Origin: Lachnospiraceae bacterium UBA1818
GTDB taxonomy: Bacteria; Bacillota; Clostridia; Lachnospirales; Lachnospiraceae
Reading direction: 5' to 3'
Length of the DNA stretch: 64,000 bases
NCBI GenBank assembly: GCA_904419285.1
Contig: CAJFQZ010000007.1
Location: forward strand, 1-64,000
The notes under the pieces were generated by a model. The model had not been told where the DNA came from, did no database searches, and saw only the letters and a program-made list of their open reading frames with translations. Positions 27,172-35,084 of this stretch are shown here, piece by piece. Every line of letters starts with the position of its first letter. Position 1 is the first letter of the stretch. The translations under genes were made by a program, and so were the position numbers.

Positions 27172-29061
27172 TCAGGATTTTTTCCATTTCAGCAGAAGCG
27201 CGGAATTTATAATGACAAGAACAGATCCTGCGTTGTGGACCAGTGCTCCGACGACAGGATTTAAGATCCCTGTGATCGCGAGCAGGATCGCGATGAAGTT
27301 CAGAGTCATCGAAAATGTCAGGTTGAGGCGGATCGTCCTCATCATTTTTCCCGACAGCCGCAGCAGATGGGGCAGTTCGCTGATATCATCGTTCACGAGT
27401 GCGATATCGGCTGCATCCACGGCAATATCACTGCCAATCCCTCCCATCGCGATTCCCACACATGCCTTTTTCAGTGAAGGAGCATCGTTGATCCCGTCGC
27501 CGATCATGCAGACCGGGCGTCCATTCTTCTCAAAGGTGTCGATCCAGCGGAGCTTTTCCTCGGGCAGGCAGTTCGCATGCACTTCACTGATATGAAGCTG
27601 CTCCGCAATGTGGCGGGCAGCGCTCTCGTGATCTCCCGTGAGCAGGACAGGGACTGCTCTGGCTGCCTTGACTTCGTCGATCGTGTGCTGCGCATCCGGG
27701 CGTACTGTGTCAGAGAGGGCAATCAGACCTGCGGCAGTTCCGTCGACAGCAAGATAGATGACGGTGCAGCCCTCGCTCTCAAAAGCTCCGGCTCTGTCAC
27801 GCATGGCAGGCGGAAGCAGGATACCGTTTTCTGAGAGAAGCTCGGGATTTCCCGCAAGGATCTCTTTTCCGCCTGCAAGAGCGCGCACGCCGCGCCCGGG
27901 AAGCATCCGGAATTCCTCAGGGGATACCGGTGCTTTGCTTCCTTCGGTAGAAGACGCATCATTCTCCCTGTTATAACAGCGGACGACTGCTTTTCCCAGA
28001 GGATGCTCAGAATTCATTTCGGCAGAGGCAGCGGCAGCATAGAGCTCATGGTCTGTCAGCTGAGGAAGAAAGCTCTCCACAGCAGTGACTTCAGGAGTTC
28101 CGAAGGTCAAAGTGCCGGTCTTATCAAAGGTGATATTTTTTACGGAAGCCAGCCTCTCCAGCGCGTCGCCCTCGCGGACAAGAAAGCCGTGCTTCGTCGC
28201 ATTGCCGATGGCAGCCATGATCGCGGTAGGCGTGGCGAGCACCAGGGCGCAGGGGCAGAAGACGACAAGGATCGTGACAGCACGTATGATCTCGCCGGAG
28301 ATCAGCCAGGTGAGTACAGCGGCGCTCAGAGCGATCACGACGATCCATGTCGCCCAGCGGTCGGCGATCCCCACAATCTTTGCCTTGCCGGCATCAGCAG
28401 ACTGGACCAGCCGTATCATACGCTGTATGGAGCTGTCCTCGCCGACTTTCGAGGCGCGCATCTCAAAGGCGCCGAACTGATTTACGGTACCGCTTGAGAC
28501 CTCATCGCCGGGACCTTTGTCCACGGGAAGTGATTCTCCGGTCATGACGGCCTGGTCAACAGAAGTCTCGCCGGAGAGGATCACGCCGTCCACAGGGATC
28601 GATTCCCCGGGAAGAACACGGAGAATATCTCCTACCTGTACCTCCTCCGCGGGGACAGTCTCCTCGGAGGAGCCTGTGAGCCTGCGCGCAGTGCGGGGAG
28701 TGAGGTGTACCAGCTTTTCAATCCCTGCGCGTGCTTTAGCAACGGTCAGATCCTCAAGCAGTGCGCCAAGCTGCATGATAAAAGCGACCTCGCCGGCGGC
28801 AAAATCCTCGCCAATGATGACCGAGGCGGCAAGTGCGATCGAGACAAGAACGTCGGCCTTGATGTCAAATGCAGTGACAAGGCCGATGAATGCCTCAAGG
28901 ATGATCGGGATCCCGCAGAGGATAATGGCGATCCACGCCATGTCAAAAGGAAAAGGGGAGATACCGGCAATACTTAAGAGCAGCGCGGCTCCCGAGATAA
29001 CAAGAAAAATGATATCCCGTTTTGTCCCTCCCAATTCCAGCAGTTCTTCTAATTTCTGCAA
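27172..29061 (-). CDS. P1B-type heavy-metal exporting ATPase
   Basis: This pump uses an aspartyl-phosphate cycle to move soft or transition metals across the membrane. C-P-C is at about 267-269, D-K-T-G-T-L-T at about 313-319, and G-D-G-I-N-D-A-P near 515. The protein starts directly with membrane helices and has no N-terminal metal-binding domain. The last helix reads H-N-A-G-S rather than the D-x-G of zinc/cadmium pumps or the M-x2-S-S of copper pumps, so the metal is uncertain. TTG 29061 is the start: AAGGAGG lies seven bases upstream, although the frame is open to 29103 (629 residues). The gene lies downstream of a CsoR-type regulator and has its own promoter with an operator-like palindrome. 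Confidence 0.9.
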   Translation of the reverse strand: MQKLEELLELGGTKRDIIFLVISGAALLLSIAGISPFPFDMAWIAIILCGIPIILEAFIGLVTAFDIKADVLVSIALAASVIIGEDFAAGEVAFIMQLGALLEDLTVAKARAGIEKLVHLTPRTARRLTGSSEETVPAEEVQVGDILRVLPGESIPVDGVILSGETSVDQAVMTGESLPVDKGPGDEVSSGTVNQFGAFEMRASKVGEDSSIQRMIRLVQSADAGKAKIVGIADRWATWIVVIALSAAVLTWLISGEIIRAVTILVVFCPCALVLATPTAIMAAIGNATKHGFLVREGDALERLASVKNITFDKTGTLTFGTPEVTAVESFLPQLTDHELYAAAASAEMNSEHPLGKAVVRCYNRENDASSTEGSKAPVSPEEFRMLPGRGVRALAGGKEILAGNPELLSENGILLPPAMRDRAGAFESEGCTVIYLAVDGTAAGLIALSDTVRPDAQHTIDEVKAARAVPVLLTGDHESAARHIAEQLHISEVHANCLPEEKLRWIDTFEKNGRPVCMIGDGINDAPSLKKACVGIAMGGIGSDIAVDAADIALVNDDISELPHLLRLSGKMMRTIRLNLTFSMTLNFIAILLAITGILNPVVGALVHNAGSVLVIINSALLLKWKKS

Positions 29062-29129
29062 ATAAATACCTCCTTCCGGTATAAGACAGTCACGGTAATA
29101 CAAATAGCATAGGTATTACTGTCTGCATA

Positions 29130-29160
29130 ATTATATACCTATAGGTGTATGGGTTGTCAA
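29130..29160 (-). promoter_or_regulatory. Metal-ATPase promoter with 19-base spacer and palindromic operator
   Basis: On the minus strand: TTGACA (29160-29155), a 19-base spacer, TATAAT (29135-29130). Both boxes are perfect but the spacing is long. The spacer holds a near-palindrome (29134-29150, centred on CCTATAGG), resembling CsoR-family operators with A/T ends and a G/C-tract centre. Repression by the neighbouring CsoR-type protein is the simplest reading. Confidence 0.65.
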
Positions 29161-29195
29161 CAAAACGGGATTAATTGAGAAAAAAAGTAGAATTA

Positions 29196-29471
29196 CTACT
29201 TCATATTGGCAAATCGTTCCACTGCCTTGGTGAAATTTGCAATCGTCTGTTCTACATCACCGTGTTCAATGCCGTCCTTGACACAGTGGTTGATATGACC
29301 TTCAAGTACGATCTGGCCAACTTTGTGAAGTGCGGATTTTGCGGCGTTTATCTGCGAGAGGATATCTTCACAGGGGATATCCTCATCGATCATCCGGTCG
29401 ATCGCCTGTACCTGGCCGACGATTTTCTTCAGACGACGGTGCAGATTATCAGAATCCATGCATTGTCTCAT
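29196..29471 (-). CDS. CsoR/DUF156-family metal-sensing repressor
   Basis: CsoR-family proteins are all-helical tetramers that leave DNA when they bind Cu(I), Ni or other effectors. The Cys-His-Cys ligand set is visible: C in D-I-P-C-E-D near residue 36, then H and C spaced by four in E-G-H-I-N-H-C near 61-65. This fits the copper-sensing pattern. The start is taken as ATG 29471 (M-R-Q-C-M-D-S-D), because AGGAGGT lies seven bases before it; the frame is open to 29507. The length is 91 residues. It sits directly upstream of the P1B ATPase and probably controls it. The effector metal is inferred, not proven. Confidence 0.85.
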   Translation of the reverse strand: MRQCMDSDNLHRRLKKIVGQVQAIDRMIDEDIPCEDILSQINAAKSALHKVGQIVLEGHINHCVKDGIEHGDVEQTIANFTKAVERFANMK

Positions 29472-29508
29472 TGGAAGCACCTCCTGACATTTTGCGTGAT
29501 AAGTCAAT

Positions 29509-29527
29509 GTGATCCGGAGTGGATCAC
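29509..29527. promoter_or_regulatory. Palindrome in the csoR-like gene leader
   Basis: GTGATCC, five bases, GGATCAC: perfect seven-base arms between the promoter and the start of the regulator gene. It may be an autoregulatory operator or a small mRNA hairpin. Confidence 0.4.
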
Positions 29528-29548
29528 GCGTTTATTCTGCTGAATCAC

Positions 29549-29577
29549 ATTATCTGCCATCGCACAAAATTTGTCAA
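29549..29577 (-). promoter_or_regulatory. Promoter of the CsoR-type regulator gene
   Basis: On the minus strand TTGACA (29577-29572), 17-base spacer, GATAAT (29554-29549). It overlaps the end of the galT terminator region. Confidence 0.65.
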
Positions 29578-29620
29578 GAAATAAAGAACATGGGCAGCCG
29601 CGCGGGCATGCCCATGTTCT
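29575..29620 (-). terminator. Rho-independent terminator of galK-galT
   Basis: Perfect 12-base arms 29585-29596 and 29609-29620; on the minus strand the stem is followed by ttatttctt. It lies 12 bases after the galT stop. Confidence 0.85.
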
Positions 29621-29631
29621 GATCCAATGAT

Positions 29632-31122
29632 CTACAGTACACTGATAAAACGGTGGAAGGCTTCGAGCCCTTCCGGTGTGTATTTATAAACTCCTGCGTC
29701 CTCAAGCACCTGACAGAAGACCTTTCCGACTTCCTGCTCAAGAATATGCTCGATATTTCCTTCGTTGATATCCGGATAGGAGGGCAGGAACTCGTCTACC
29801 CAGTCCGCGTGCTTAGCGATCTGCTCATTGCTGCGGATATCTTTTCCGGCGAGGATATATTCTTTTAAAAGCTCCATCTCACCCTTCAGGCGGGCGGGGA
29901 GAACGGCAAGACCCATAACCTCGATCAGACCGATGTTCTCCTTCTTGATATGATGAAGCTTTGCATGCGGATGATACACACCGAGCGGATGCTCATCTGT
30001 TGTGATATTGTTGCGCAGAGTCAGGTCAAGCTCGTAGAGATCGCCGCGTTTTCTGGCGATCGGCGTGATCGTGCTGTGAGGCGTCCCGTCCGTCTCTGCG
30101 AAGATGAAAGCTTCTTCATCGGTGTAGCCGCGCCATTTGTTCAGGATGTGCTCGGCAAGGTCGATGATGCGCTCTGTATCCCTGCCCTGAAGCCGGATCA
30201 CGGAGAGCGGCCATTTTACGATACCTGCCGTAACATCCTCATATCCTGCTACTGTAAAGTTCTCGATAATGGGAGCTTTTGCCATGGCAAAGGTGTAGTT
30301 TCCTCCCTGGAAATGATCGTGGCTTAAGATAGAGCCTCCTACGATCGGAAGATCCGCGTTGGAACCGAGGAAATAGTGCGGGAAGAGTTTGATAAAGTCA
30401 AACAGTTTCGCAAATGCATTCCGGTCGATCTTCATCGGAACGTGCTCGCCGTTAAATACGATACAGTGCTCGTTGTAGTAAACATACGGGGAATACTGGA
30501 AGCCCCATTTCTTGCCCTGGATCGTGATCGGGATGATCCTGTGGTTTTCTCTTGCGGGATGGTTTGTCCGTCCGGCATATCCCTCGTTTTCCATACAGAG
30601 CTGACATTTTGGATAGGAGGCGGATTTTGCTTTCCCGGCAGCAGCGATAGCCTTCGGATCCTTCTCCGGCTTGGAGAGGTTGATGGTGATATCGAGAGTG
30701 CCGTACTGAGTCTCGACAGTCCACTTTCTGTCTTTCTTGATCCTGTAACGGCGGATATAATCGCTGTCCTGGCTTAACTTATAGTAATATGCGGTGGCAG
30801 CTTCCGGAGATTTCTCGTATTCTTTCCAGAATTTTTCCTGGATCTGTGCGGGACGGGGCATCAGGCAGTTCATGAGCCGTGTGTCAAAGAGATCCCTGTA
30901 TGTAATGCTGTCTTCGATAATGCCTCGTTTGACAGCCTCATCCAGAAGATCTGCAAGAACATCTTCCAGGACGATGTGATCGAGATCGCAGTCCACGTCC
31001 TCGTAGTCGTCTTCCTTCATCACATCGAGAAGGAGATTGGTTGTATAGATCCTTTCAGATTCCGGTGTGATTCCGTTGTCTATTCCGTACTGCACCAGTT
31101 TTTTTATTGATTCATAGAGCAT
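29632..31122 (-). CDS. galT: UDP-glucose--hexose-1-phosphate uridylyltransferase, Firmicute class II GalT
   Basis: GalT exchanges UMP between UDP-glucose and galactose-1-phosphate in the Leloir pathway. The 496-residue length and overall sequence fit the Firmicute-type GalT rather than the 350-residue enterobacterial form. The H-P-H active-site motif is in G-V-Y-H-P-H-A-K-L-H-H, about 115 residues from the C-terminus. Start is ATG 31122 (M-L-Y-E-S-I-K-K) behind AAGGAGG; the frame runs to 31143. It is second in the galK-galT operon. galE is not in the window. Confidence 0.95.
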   Translation of the reverse strand: MLYESIKKLVQYGIDNGITPESERIYTTNLLLDVMKEDDYEDVDCDLDHIVLEDVLADLLDEAVKRGIIEDSITYRDLFDTRLMNCLMPRPAQIQEKFWKEYEKSPEAATAYYYKLSQDSDYIRRYRIKKDRKWTVETQYGTLDITINLSKPEKDPKAIAAAGKAKSASYPKCQLCMENEGYAGRTNHPARENHRIIPITIQGKKWGFQYSPYVYYNEHCIVFNGEHVPMKIDRNAFAKLFDFIKLFPHYFLGSNADLPIVGGSILSHDHFQGGNYTFAMAKAPIIENFTVAGYEDVTAGIVKWPLSVIRLQGRDTERIIDLAEHILNKWRGYTDEEAFIFAETDGTPHSTITPIARKRGDLYELDLTLRNNITTDEHPLGVYHPHAKLHHIKKENIGLIEVMGLAVLPARLKGEMELLKEYILAGKDIRSNEQIAKHADWVDEFLPSYPDINEGNIEHILEQEVGKVFCQVLEDAGVYKYTPEGLEAFHRFISVL

Positions 31123-31167
31123 GATGTTTTTCCTCCTTATCATTCTGTTTCAGTTTCGGTTGCTCGG

Positions 31168-32340
31168 TCAGCCGTCCAGGCGGGAAGCGCCGTCGCCGAT
31201 ATCTACGGTATAGAATTCAGCCTCATGTCCGACTTTTTCTTTGTATGCCTCACCGATCGTCTCAATGAACGTGTCTACGGCGTCATTTTTCACGATGCTT
31301 ACTGTACAGCCGCCGAATCCGCCGCCGGTGATGCGGGAACCTATCACTCCAGGGATCTTCCAGGCAAGGTCCACCAGAATATCGATCTCTTCGCAGGATA
31401 CTTCATAATCATCGCGGAGTGATATGTGGGACTGGTTCATCAGTTCTCCGAACCGTTCGATATTGCCTTCCTTCAGAGCGGAGACGGCATCGATCGTGCG
31501 CTGATTTTCATATACAGCATGTTTCGCACGTTTGAGACGGACGGGATCCTTGATCAGGCTCTTGTGAGACTCAAATTCTTCCGGTGTAAGATCGCCCAGA
31601 GAATCGATCTCGACCCCGGCCTGAAGCTCGGCAAGAGCTTCGGCACACTCCCTCCGCCTGTCATTGTATGCGGAATCTACAAGGCTGTGCTTTACTTTGC
31701 TGTTCGTGATAATGATCTTCGCATCCTTCAGTTTGATCGGAGCGTACTCATATTTTAACGTACTTGTATCGAGGAAGATGGCGTTGTCCTTTTTCCCCAT
31801 AGCTACGGCAAACTGATCCATGATGCCGCAGTTGCATCCGTTGAAATTGTTCTCAGAGTACTGCCCGATCAGTGCAAGATCGGTCATTGTCAGATCTGTG
31901 ATGCCGAAGAGGTCAGTGAGGATCACTCCGGTAAGAACTTCCAGGGACGCGGATGAAGAAAGTCCGGAACCATTCGGGATATTTCCCCAGATCACCATGT
32001 CAAATCCCTGGTCCAGCTTGTAGCCTTTCTCTGCAAATGCCCAGACAACTCCAAGCGGATAGTTGGCCCAGTTATAAGCCTTTTTGTTTGTCAGATCATC
32101 CAGCGAAGCCTCTACAATGCCGAAGGAATCCAGGTTCATGGAATAGAAATGGAGTTTCCGGTCATCTCTGCGGCGCGCAGCCCCATAGGTGCCGAGAGTC
32201 AGTGCGCATGGAAAAACATGTCCTCCGTTGTAGTCTGTGTGTTCGCCGATCAGATTGACACGTCCCGGTGAAAAATAGAAACGGGCGCCATCTGCGTTTC
32301 CAAACAGCTCTGCGAATTTGTCAAACAGCTTTTCTTTCAT
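31168..32340 (-). CDS. galK: Galactokinase
   Basis: GalK phosphorylates galactose at C1 with ATP. The galactose signature G-R-V-N-L-I-G-E-H-T-D-Y is at about 26-37. The GHMP ATP-binding motif P-N-G-S-G-L-S-S-S-A is at about 121-130, and the C-terminal G-S-R-I-T-G-G-G-F-G-G motif is near 336-346. Length is 390, normal. Start is ATG 32340 with GAGGAGG about 12 bases upstream. It is the first gene of the galK-galT operon and is divergent from an AraC-type regulator gene. Confidence 0.96.
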   Translation of the reverse strand: MKEKLFDKFAELFGNADGARFYFSPGRVNLIGEHTDYNGGHVFPCALTLGTYGAARRRDDRKLHFYSMNLDSFGIVEASLDDLTNKKAYNWANYPLGVVWAFAEKGYKLDQGFDMVIWGNIPNGSGLSSSASLEVLTGVILTDLFGITDLTMTDLALIGQYSENNFNGCNCGIMDQFAVAMGKKDNAIFLDTSTLKYEYAPIKLKDAKIIITNSKVKHSLVDSAYNDRRRECAEALAELQAGVEIDSLGDLTPEEFESHKSLIKDPVRLKRAKHAVYENQRTIDAVSALKEGNIERFGELMNQSHISLRDDYEVSCEEIDILVDLAWKIPGVIGSRITGGGFGGCTVSIVKNDAVDTFIETIGEAYKEKVGHEAEFYTVDIGDGASRLDG

Positions 32341-32403
32341 TTTGTCATTTCCTCCTCAAAATAGTAATCGCATTACACAGGATATACATTGTATCTATAA
32401 GCC

Positions 32404-32432
32404 ATTATAAATGCAGGGATGAAAACAGTCTA
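32404..32432 (-). promoter_or_regulatory. Promoter of galK-galT
   Basis: Minus strand: TAGACT (32432-32427), 17-base spacer, perfect TATAAT (32409-32404). The weak -35 would suit activation by the divergent AraC-type protein. Confidence 0.55.
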
Positions 32433-32463
32433 TAAAAAATACGTGCAAGTACATGTAAAAATG

Positions 32464-32492
32464 TTGCTTGAGGAGCGGACACGATCTATAAT
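32464..32492 (+). promoter_or_regulatory. Promoter of the AraC-type regulator
   Basis: TTGCTT at 32464-32469, 17-base spacer, perfect TATAAT at 32487-32492. Between this and the galK promoter lies a tacatgta palindrome (about 32450-32457) and a repeated gcaagt/gcttg motif that could be the regulator's site. Confidence 0.6.
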
Positions 32493-32529
32493 GGTCTTGT
32501 GTGTTTGAACCAGAAAAGGAGGCGCTGCA

Positions 32530-33372
32530 GTGACAGAATCATACAAGCATTCATATAAGGCGAGGGAAAGCCTGATGAACTCACTTTCGGTATATAATGT
32601 GGGATATCAGAAATGCGAACCGGAATATCAGTGGGGCCCCGGTGTCAGGGACCACTACTGTATCCATTACATTCTGTCAGGGAGCGGGTATTATTCCTCA
32701 GGGGATAAGTCCTGCCGCCTGACAGCAGGGGATACGTTCATCATCTATCCCGGGGCAGAAGTAAAATATTATGCTGACAAAGAGGAGCCGTGGGAGTACG
32801 CATGGGCAGGTTTTATGGGGACAGACGCATCTTTCATCATCAGGAACACGGACTTCAGCAAAGAGAAGCCGTATATAAAAAAAGGGAAGATCCCGGGGAA
32901 TAAGATCCGGGACGGGATTGAGGAGATCTATTCCGTCAAGGGAAATACCTATGAGGCCACGGTGGCGATGGCGGGAGCGCTGTACAGTCTGCTGGCGGTC
33001 TTCATGCATTATTGTGACAAAGAAGAAAAAGAAAAGGATGTGCAGATGTCCTATGTAGAGAAGGCTGAGCTCTATATCGAGACGAATTATTCCTATCCGA
33101 TCACGGTGGAGGACATTGCAGCTTATGTGGGGATCAGCCGGAGCCATCTTTTCCGGTCTTTCCAGGCACATATGGGTAAATCTCCCAAGGAATATCTGTC
33201 AGAATACCGGATCCGTCAGGCTTGTCATCTGCTGAAGGAGACCGGGCTTTCTGTCTCAACGATCGCCTATTCGGTCGGATTTGAGAATAATCTCTATTTC
33301 TCAAAGGCGTTTAAGAAACAGAAGAAGATCAGTCCGTCGGAATACAGGCAGACCCATCTGATGCGGAGCTGA
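32530..33372 (+). CDS. AraC-family transcriptional regulator of the gal locus
   Basis: The N-terminal 160 residues form a cupin-like sugar-sensing domain (H-Y-I-L-S-G-S-G-Y-Y, then G-D-T-F-I-I-Y-P-G). The last 100 residues hold two helix-turn-helix motifs (V-E-D-I-A-A-Y-V-G-I-S-R-S-H-L-F-R and V-S-T-I-A-Y-S-V-G-F-E-N-N-L-Y-F-S-K). Length is 280. The start is GTG 32530 behind AGGAGG. Being divergent from galK, it most likely activates galK-galT in response to a galactoside; the inducer is inferred. Confidence 0.9.
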   Translation: MTESYKHSYKARESLMNSLSVYNVGYQKCEPEYQWGPGVRDHYCIHYILSGSGYYSSGDKSCRLTAGDTFIIYPGAEVKYYADKEEPWEYAWAGFMGTDASFIIRNTDFSKEKPYIKKGKIPGNKIRDGIEEIYSVKGNTYEATVAMAGALYSLLAVFMHYCDKEEKEKDVQMSYVEKAELYIETNYSYPITVEDIAAYVGISRSHLFRSFQAHMGKSPKEYLSEYRIRQACHLLKETGLSVSTIAYSVGFENNLYFSKAFKKQKKISPSEYRQTHLMRS

Positions 33373-33475
33373 GGAAAGTCGTCGGGTTCGGCGAATGAGG
33401 ACGGGCAGAAAATCATATGTATATCAGAGAGGAGCCGCCCGCAGCCTGACGGGCGTGTCTTGAATTTTAGAAGAA

Positions 33476-34246
33476 ATGAGATGGGAAGACGGCATGGGCT
33501 CAGAAAGAAGCTGGATCGGGCGGGCGCACCTTACGCGCTGGATGCAGGCTCTCGGGCTGGTCTATGTGCTGATGTTTCTGCCGGTGCGCGGATACGGCGG
33601 CGCGGATGCCGGAGCTGTGGACGCAGGGAGCATACAGACGGATGCGGAAGGCATGGCAGACGGAGGAGAAGCGGCGGCACAGCAGGAGCCGATGATCGCC
33701 CTTACATTTGACGACGGTCCGGATTCAGTCTGTACGCCCATGCTCCTGGACGGTCTGAAAGCGAGAGGCGTTAAGGCAACTTTCTTTCTGATCGGGGAAA
33801 ATATTGTAAAGGACGGAAACCAGAAGATTGTAAAGAGAATGGAAGAGGAGGGACATCTGATCGGAAATCACACCTACCACCATGTGGATCTCTCCAGGCT
33901 GAGCGGAGAAGAAGCCCATCAGGAGCTGGCCCTGACAGATAATCTGATCCGTGAGATCACGGGGCATGAGACGCAGATCGTCAGACCGCCGTTCGGAGCG
34001 TTCCCGGACAGGATGCAAGAAGAGATCGATAAGCTGTATGTAAAATGGACGGTAGATCCTCTTGACTGGATGACGCAGAATTCTGATGAAATTGTCCGAC
34101 GGGTAGTGACGGAGACAGAGGAAAATGATATCATTCTTCTGCATGACTGCTATGAGAGTTCAGTAAAGGCAGCCCTGCGCATTATAGATGTACTCCGGGG
34201 AAAGGGGTATGAATTTGTCACTGCGGACCGGCTCCTGCTGGAGTAG
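33476..34246 (+). CDS. Secreted polysaccharide deacetylase (NodB domain)
   Basis: A predicted extracytoplasmic glycan or peptidoglycan deacetylase. A hydrophobic stretch near residues 20-38 acts as a signal peptide or anchor. A Gly/Ala-rich linker follows. The NodB domain has T-F-D-D-G-P-D at about 76-82, the H-T-Y-H-H metal motif near 131-135 and R-P-P-F-G-A near 166. Length from ATG 33476 is 256. That start has a poor ribosome site; ATG 33494 (M-G-S-E-R-S-W) has gggaag upstream and may be used instead. A GC-rich weak hairpin (about 33435-33460) precedes the gene. Confidence 0.85.
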   Translation: MRWEDGMGSERSWIGRAHLTRWMQALGLVYVLMFLPVRGYGGADAGAVDAGSIQTDAEGMADGGEAAAQQEPMIALTFDDGPDSVCTPMLLDGLKARGVKATFFLIGENIVKDGNQKIVKRMEEEGHLIGNHTYHHVDLSRLSGEEAHQELALTDNLIREITGHETQIVRPPFGAFPDRMQEEIDKLYVKWTVDPLDWMTQNSDEIVRRVVTETEENDIILLHDCYESSVKAALRIIDVLRGKGYEFVTADRLLLE

Positions 34247-34316
34247 GAGAGCAAGGAGCGGCAGCACTCAGCGGGGAGAAACGGTGCAGGAGAATAAAGA
34301 AACACGGAGAGAAGAT

Positions 34317-35036
34317 ATGATAAATGAATATTCAAGAACAGAACTCCTGATCGGAGGGGAAGGGATCCGGCGGCTGAGAGAGTCCACGGTACTCGTCTTC
34401 GGCGTGGGCGGCGTGGGCTCCCACTGCATAGAGGCGCTCGCCCGAAGCGGCGTTGGACGCCTTGTCCTTGTGGATAATGATAAGATTTCACTGACCAATA
34501 TCAACCGTCAGTCCATTGCTCTGCACAGCACGGTGGGCAGATATAAGACGGAAGTCATGAAGGAGAAGATTCGTGATATCGACCCTTCGATCAGGGTGGA
34601 TACATACGAGACCTTTGTGCTCCCGGACAATGTAGAGGAGACGTTCAGGGAAAATCCTGATTATGTCATCGATGCCATCGACACAGTGACGGCAAAGCTT
34701 GCGGTTATAGAGACCTCTCTGAAAAGAGGAGTCCCGGTGATCAGCAGCATGGGGACAGGCAATAAGCTCCATCCGGAGCAGTTTGAGATCGCTGACATTT
34801 CAAAGACAAGTGTCTGCCCTCTCTGCAGAGTGATGCGCAGAGAGCTGAGGGCGAGAGGGATAGAGCATCTGAAAGTAGTCTATTCCAGGGAAAAGCCGAT
34901 CGATACTTCCGGCAGGACGACGGGAGAAGATACGGGGATGAGACGCTCTGTGCCGGGCAGTATTTCATTTGTGCCGCCGGCGGCAGGCCTTCTGATCGCA
35001 GGCGAAGTGATACGCTCTCTGTCAGGGATCGAATGA
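34317..35036 (+). CDS. tcdA: tRNA threonylcarbamoyladenosine dehydratase
   Basis: TcdA cyclises t6A to ct6A at position 37 of ANN-decoding tRNAs, using ATP. It is an E1/ThiF-like fold with G-V-G-G-V-G-S at 29-35 and the D-N-D-x-I-S-x-T-N-x-N-R-Q segment near 53-65. A C-P-L-C pair (near 164-167) fits the family. Start is ATG 34317 behind ggagagaag; the frame is open much further upstream without homology. Length is 239, a little shorter than E. coli TcdA. rarA follows 48 bases later. Confidence 0.88.
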   Translation: MINEYSRTELLIGGEGIRRLRESTVLVFGVGGVGSHCIEALARSGVGRLVLVDNDKISLTNINRQSIALHSTVGRYKTEVMKEKIRDIDPSIRVDTYETFVLPDNVEETFRENPDYVIDAIDTVTAKLAVIETSLKRGVPVISSMGTGNKLHPEQFEIADISKTSVCPLCRVMRRELRARGIEHLKVVYSREKPIDTSGRTTGEDTGMRRSVPGSISFVPPAAGLLIAGEVIRSLSGIE

Positions 35037-35084
35037 GCAGGGTGTGCCGCCGAAACGAATACGATATAAATTGGAGGGAACAGA

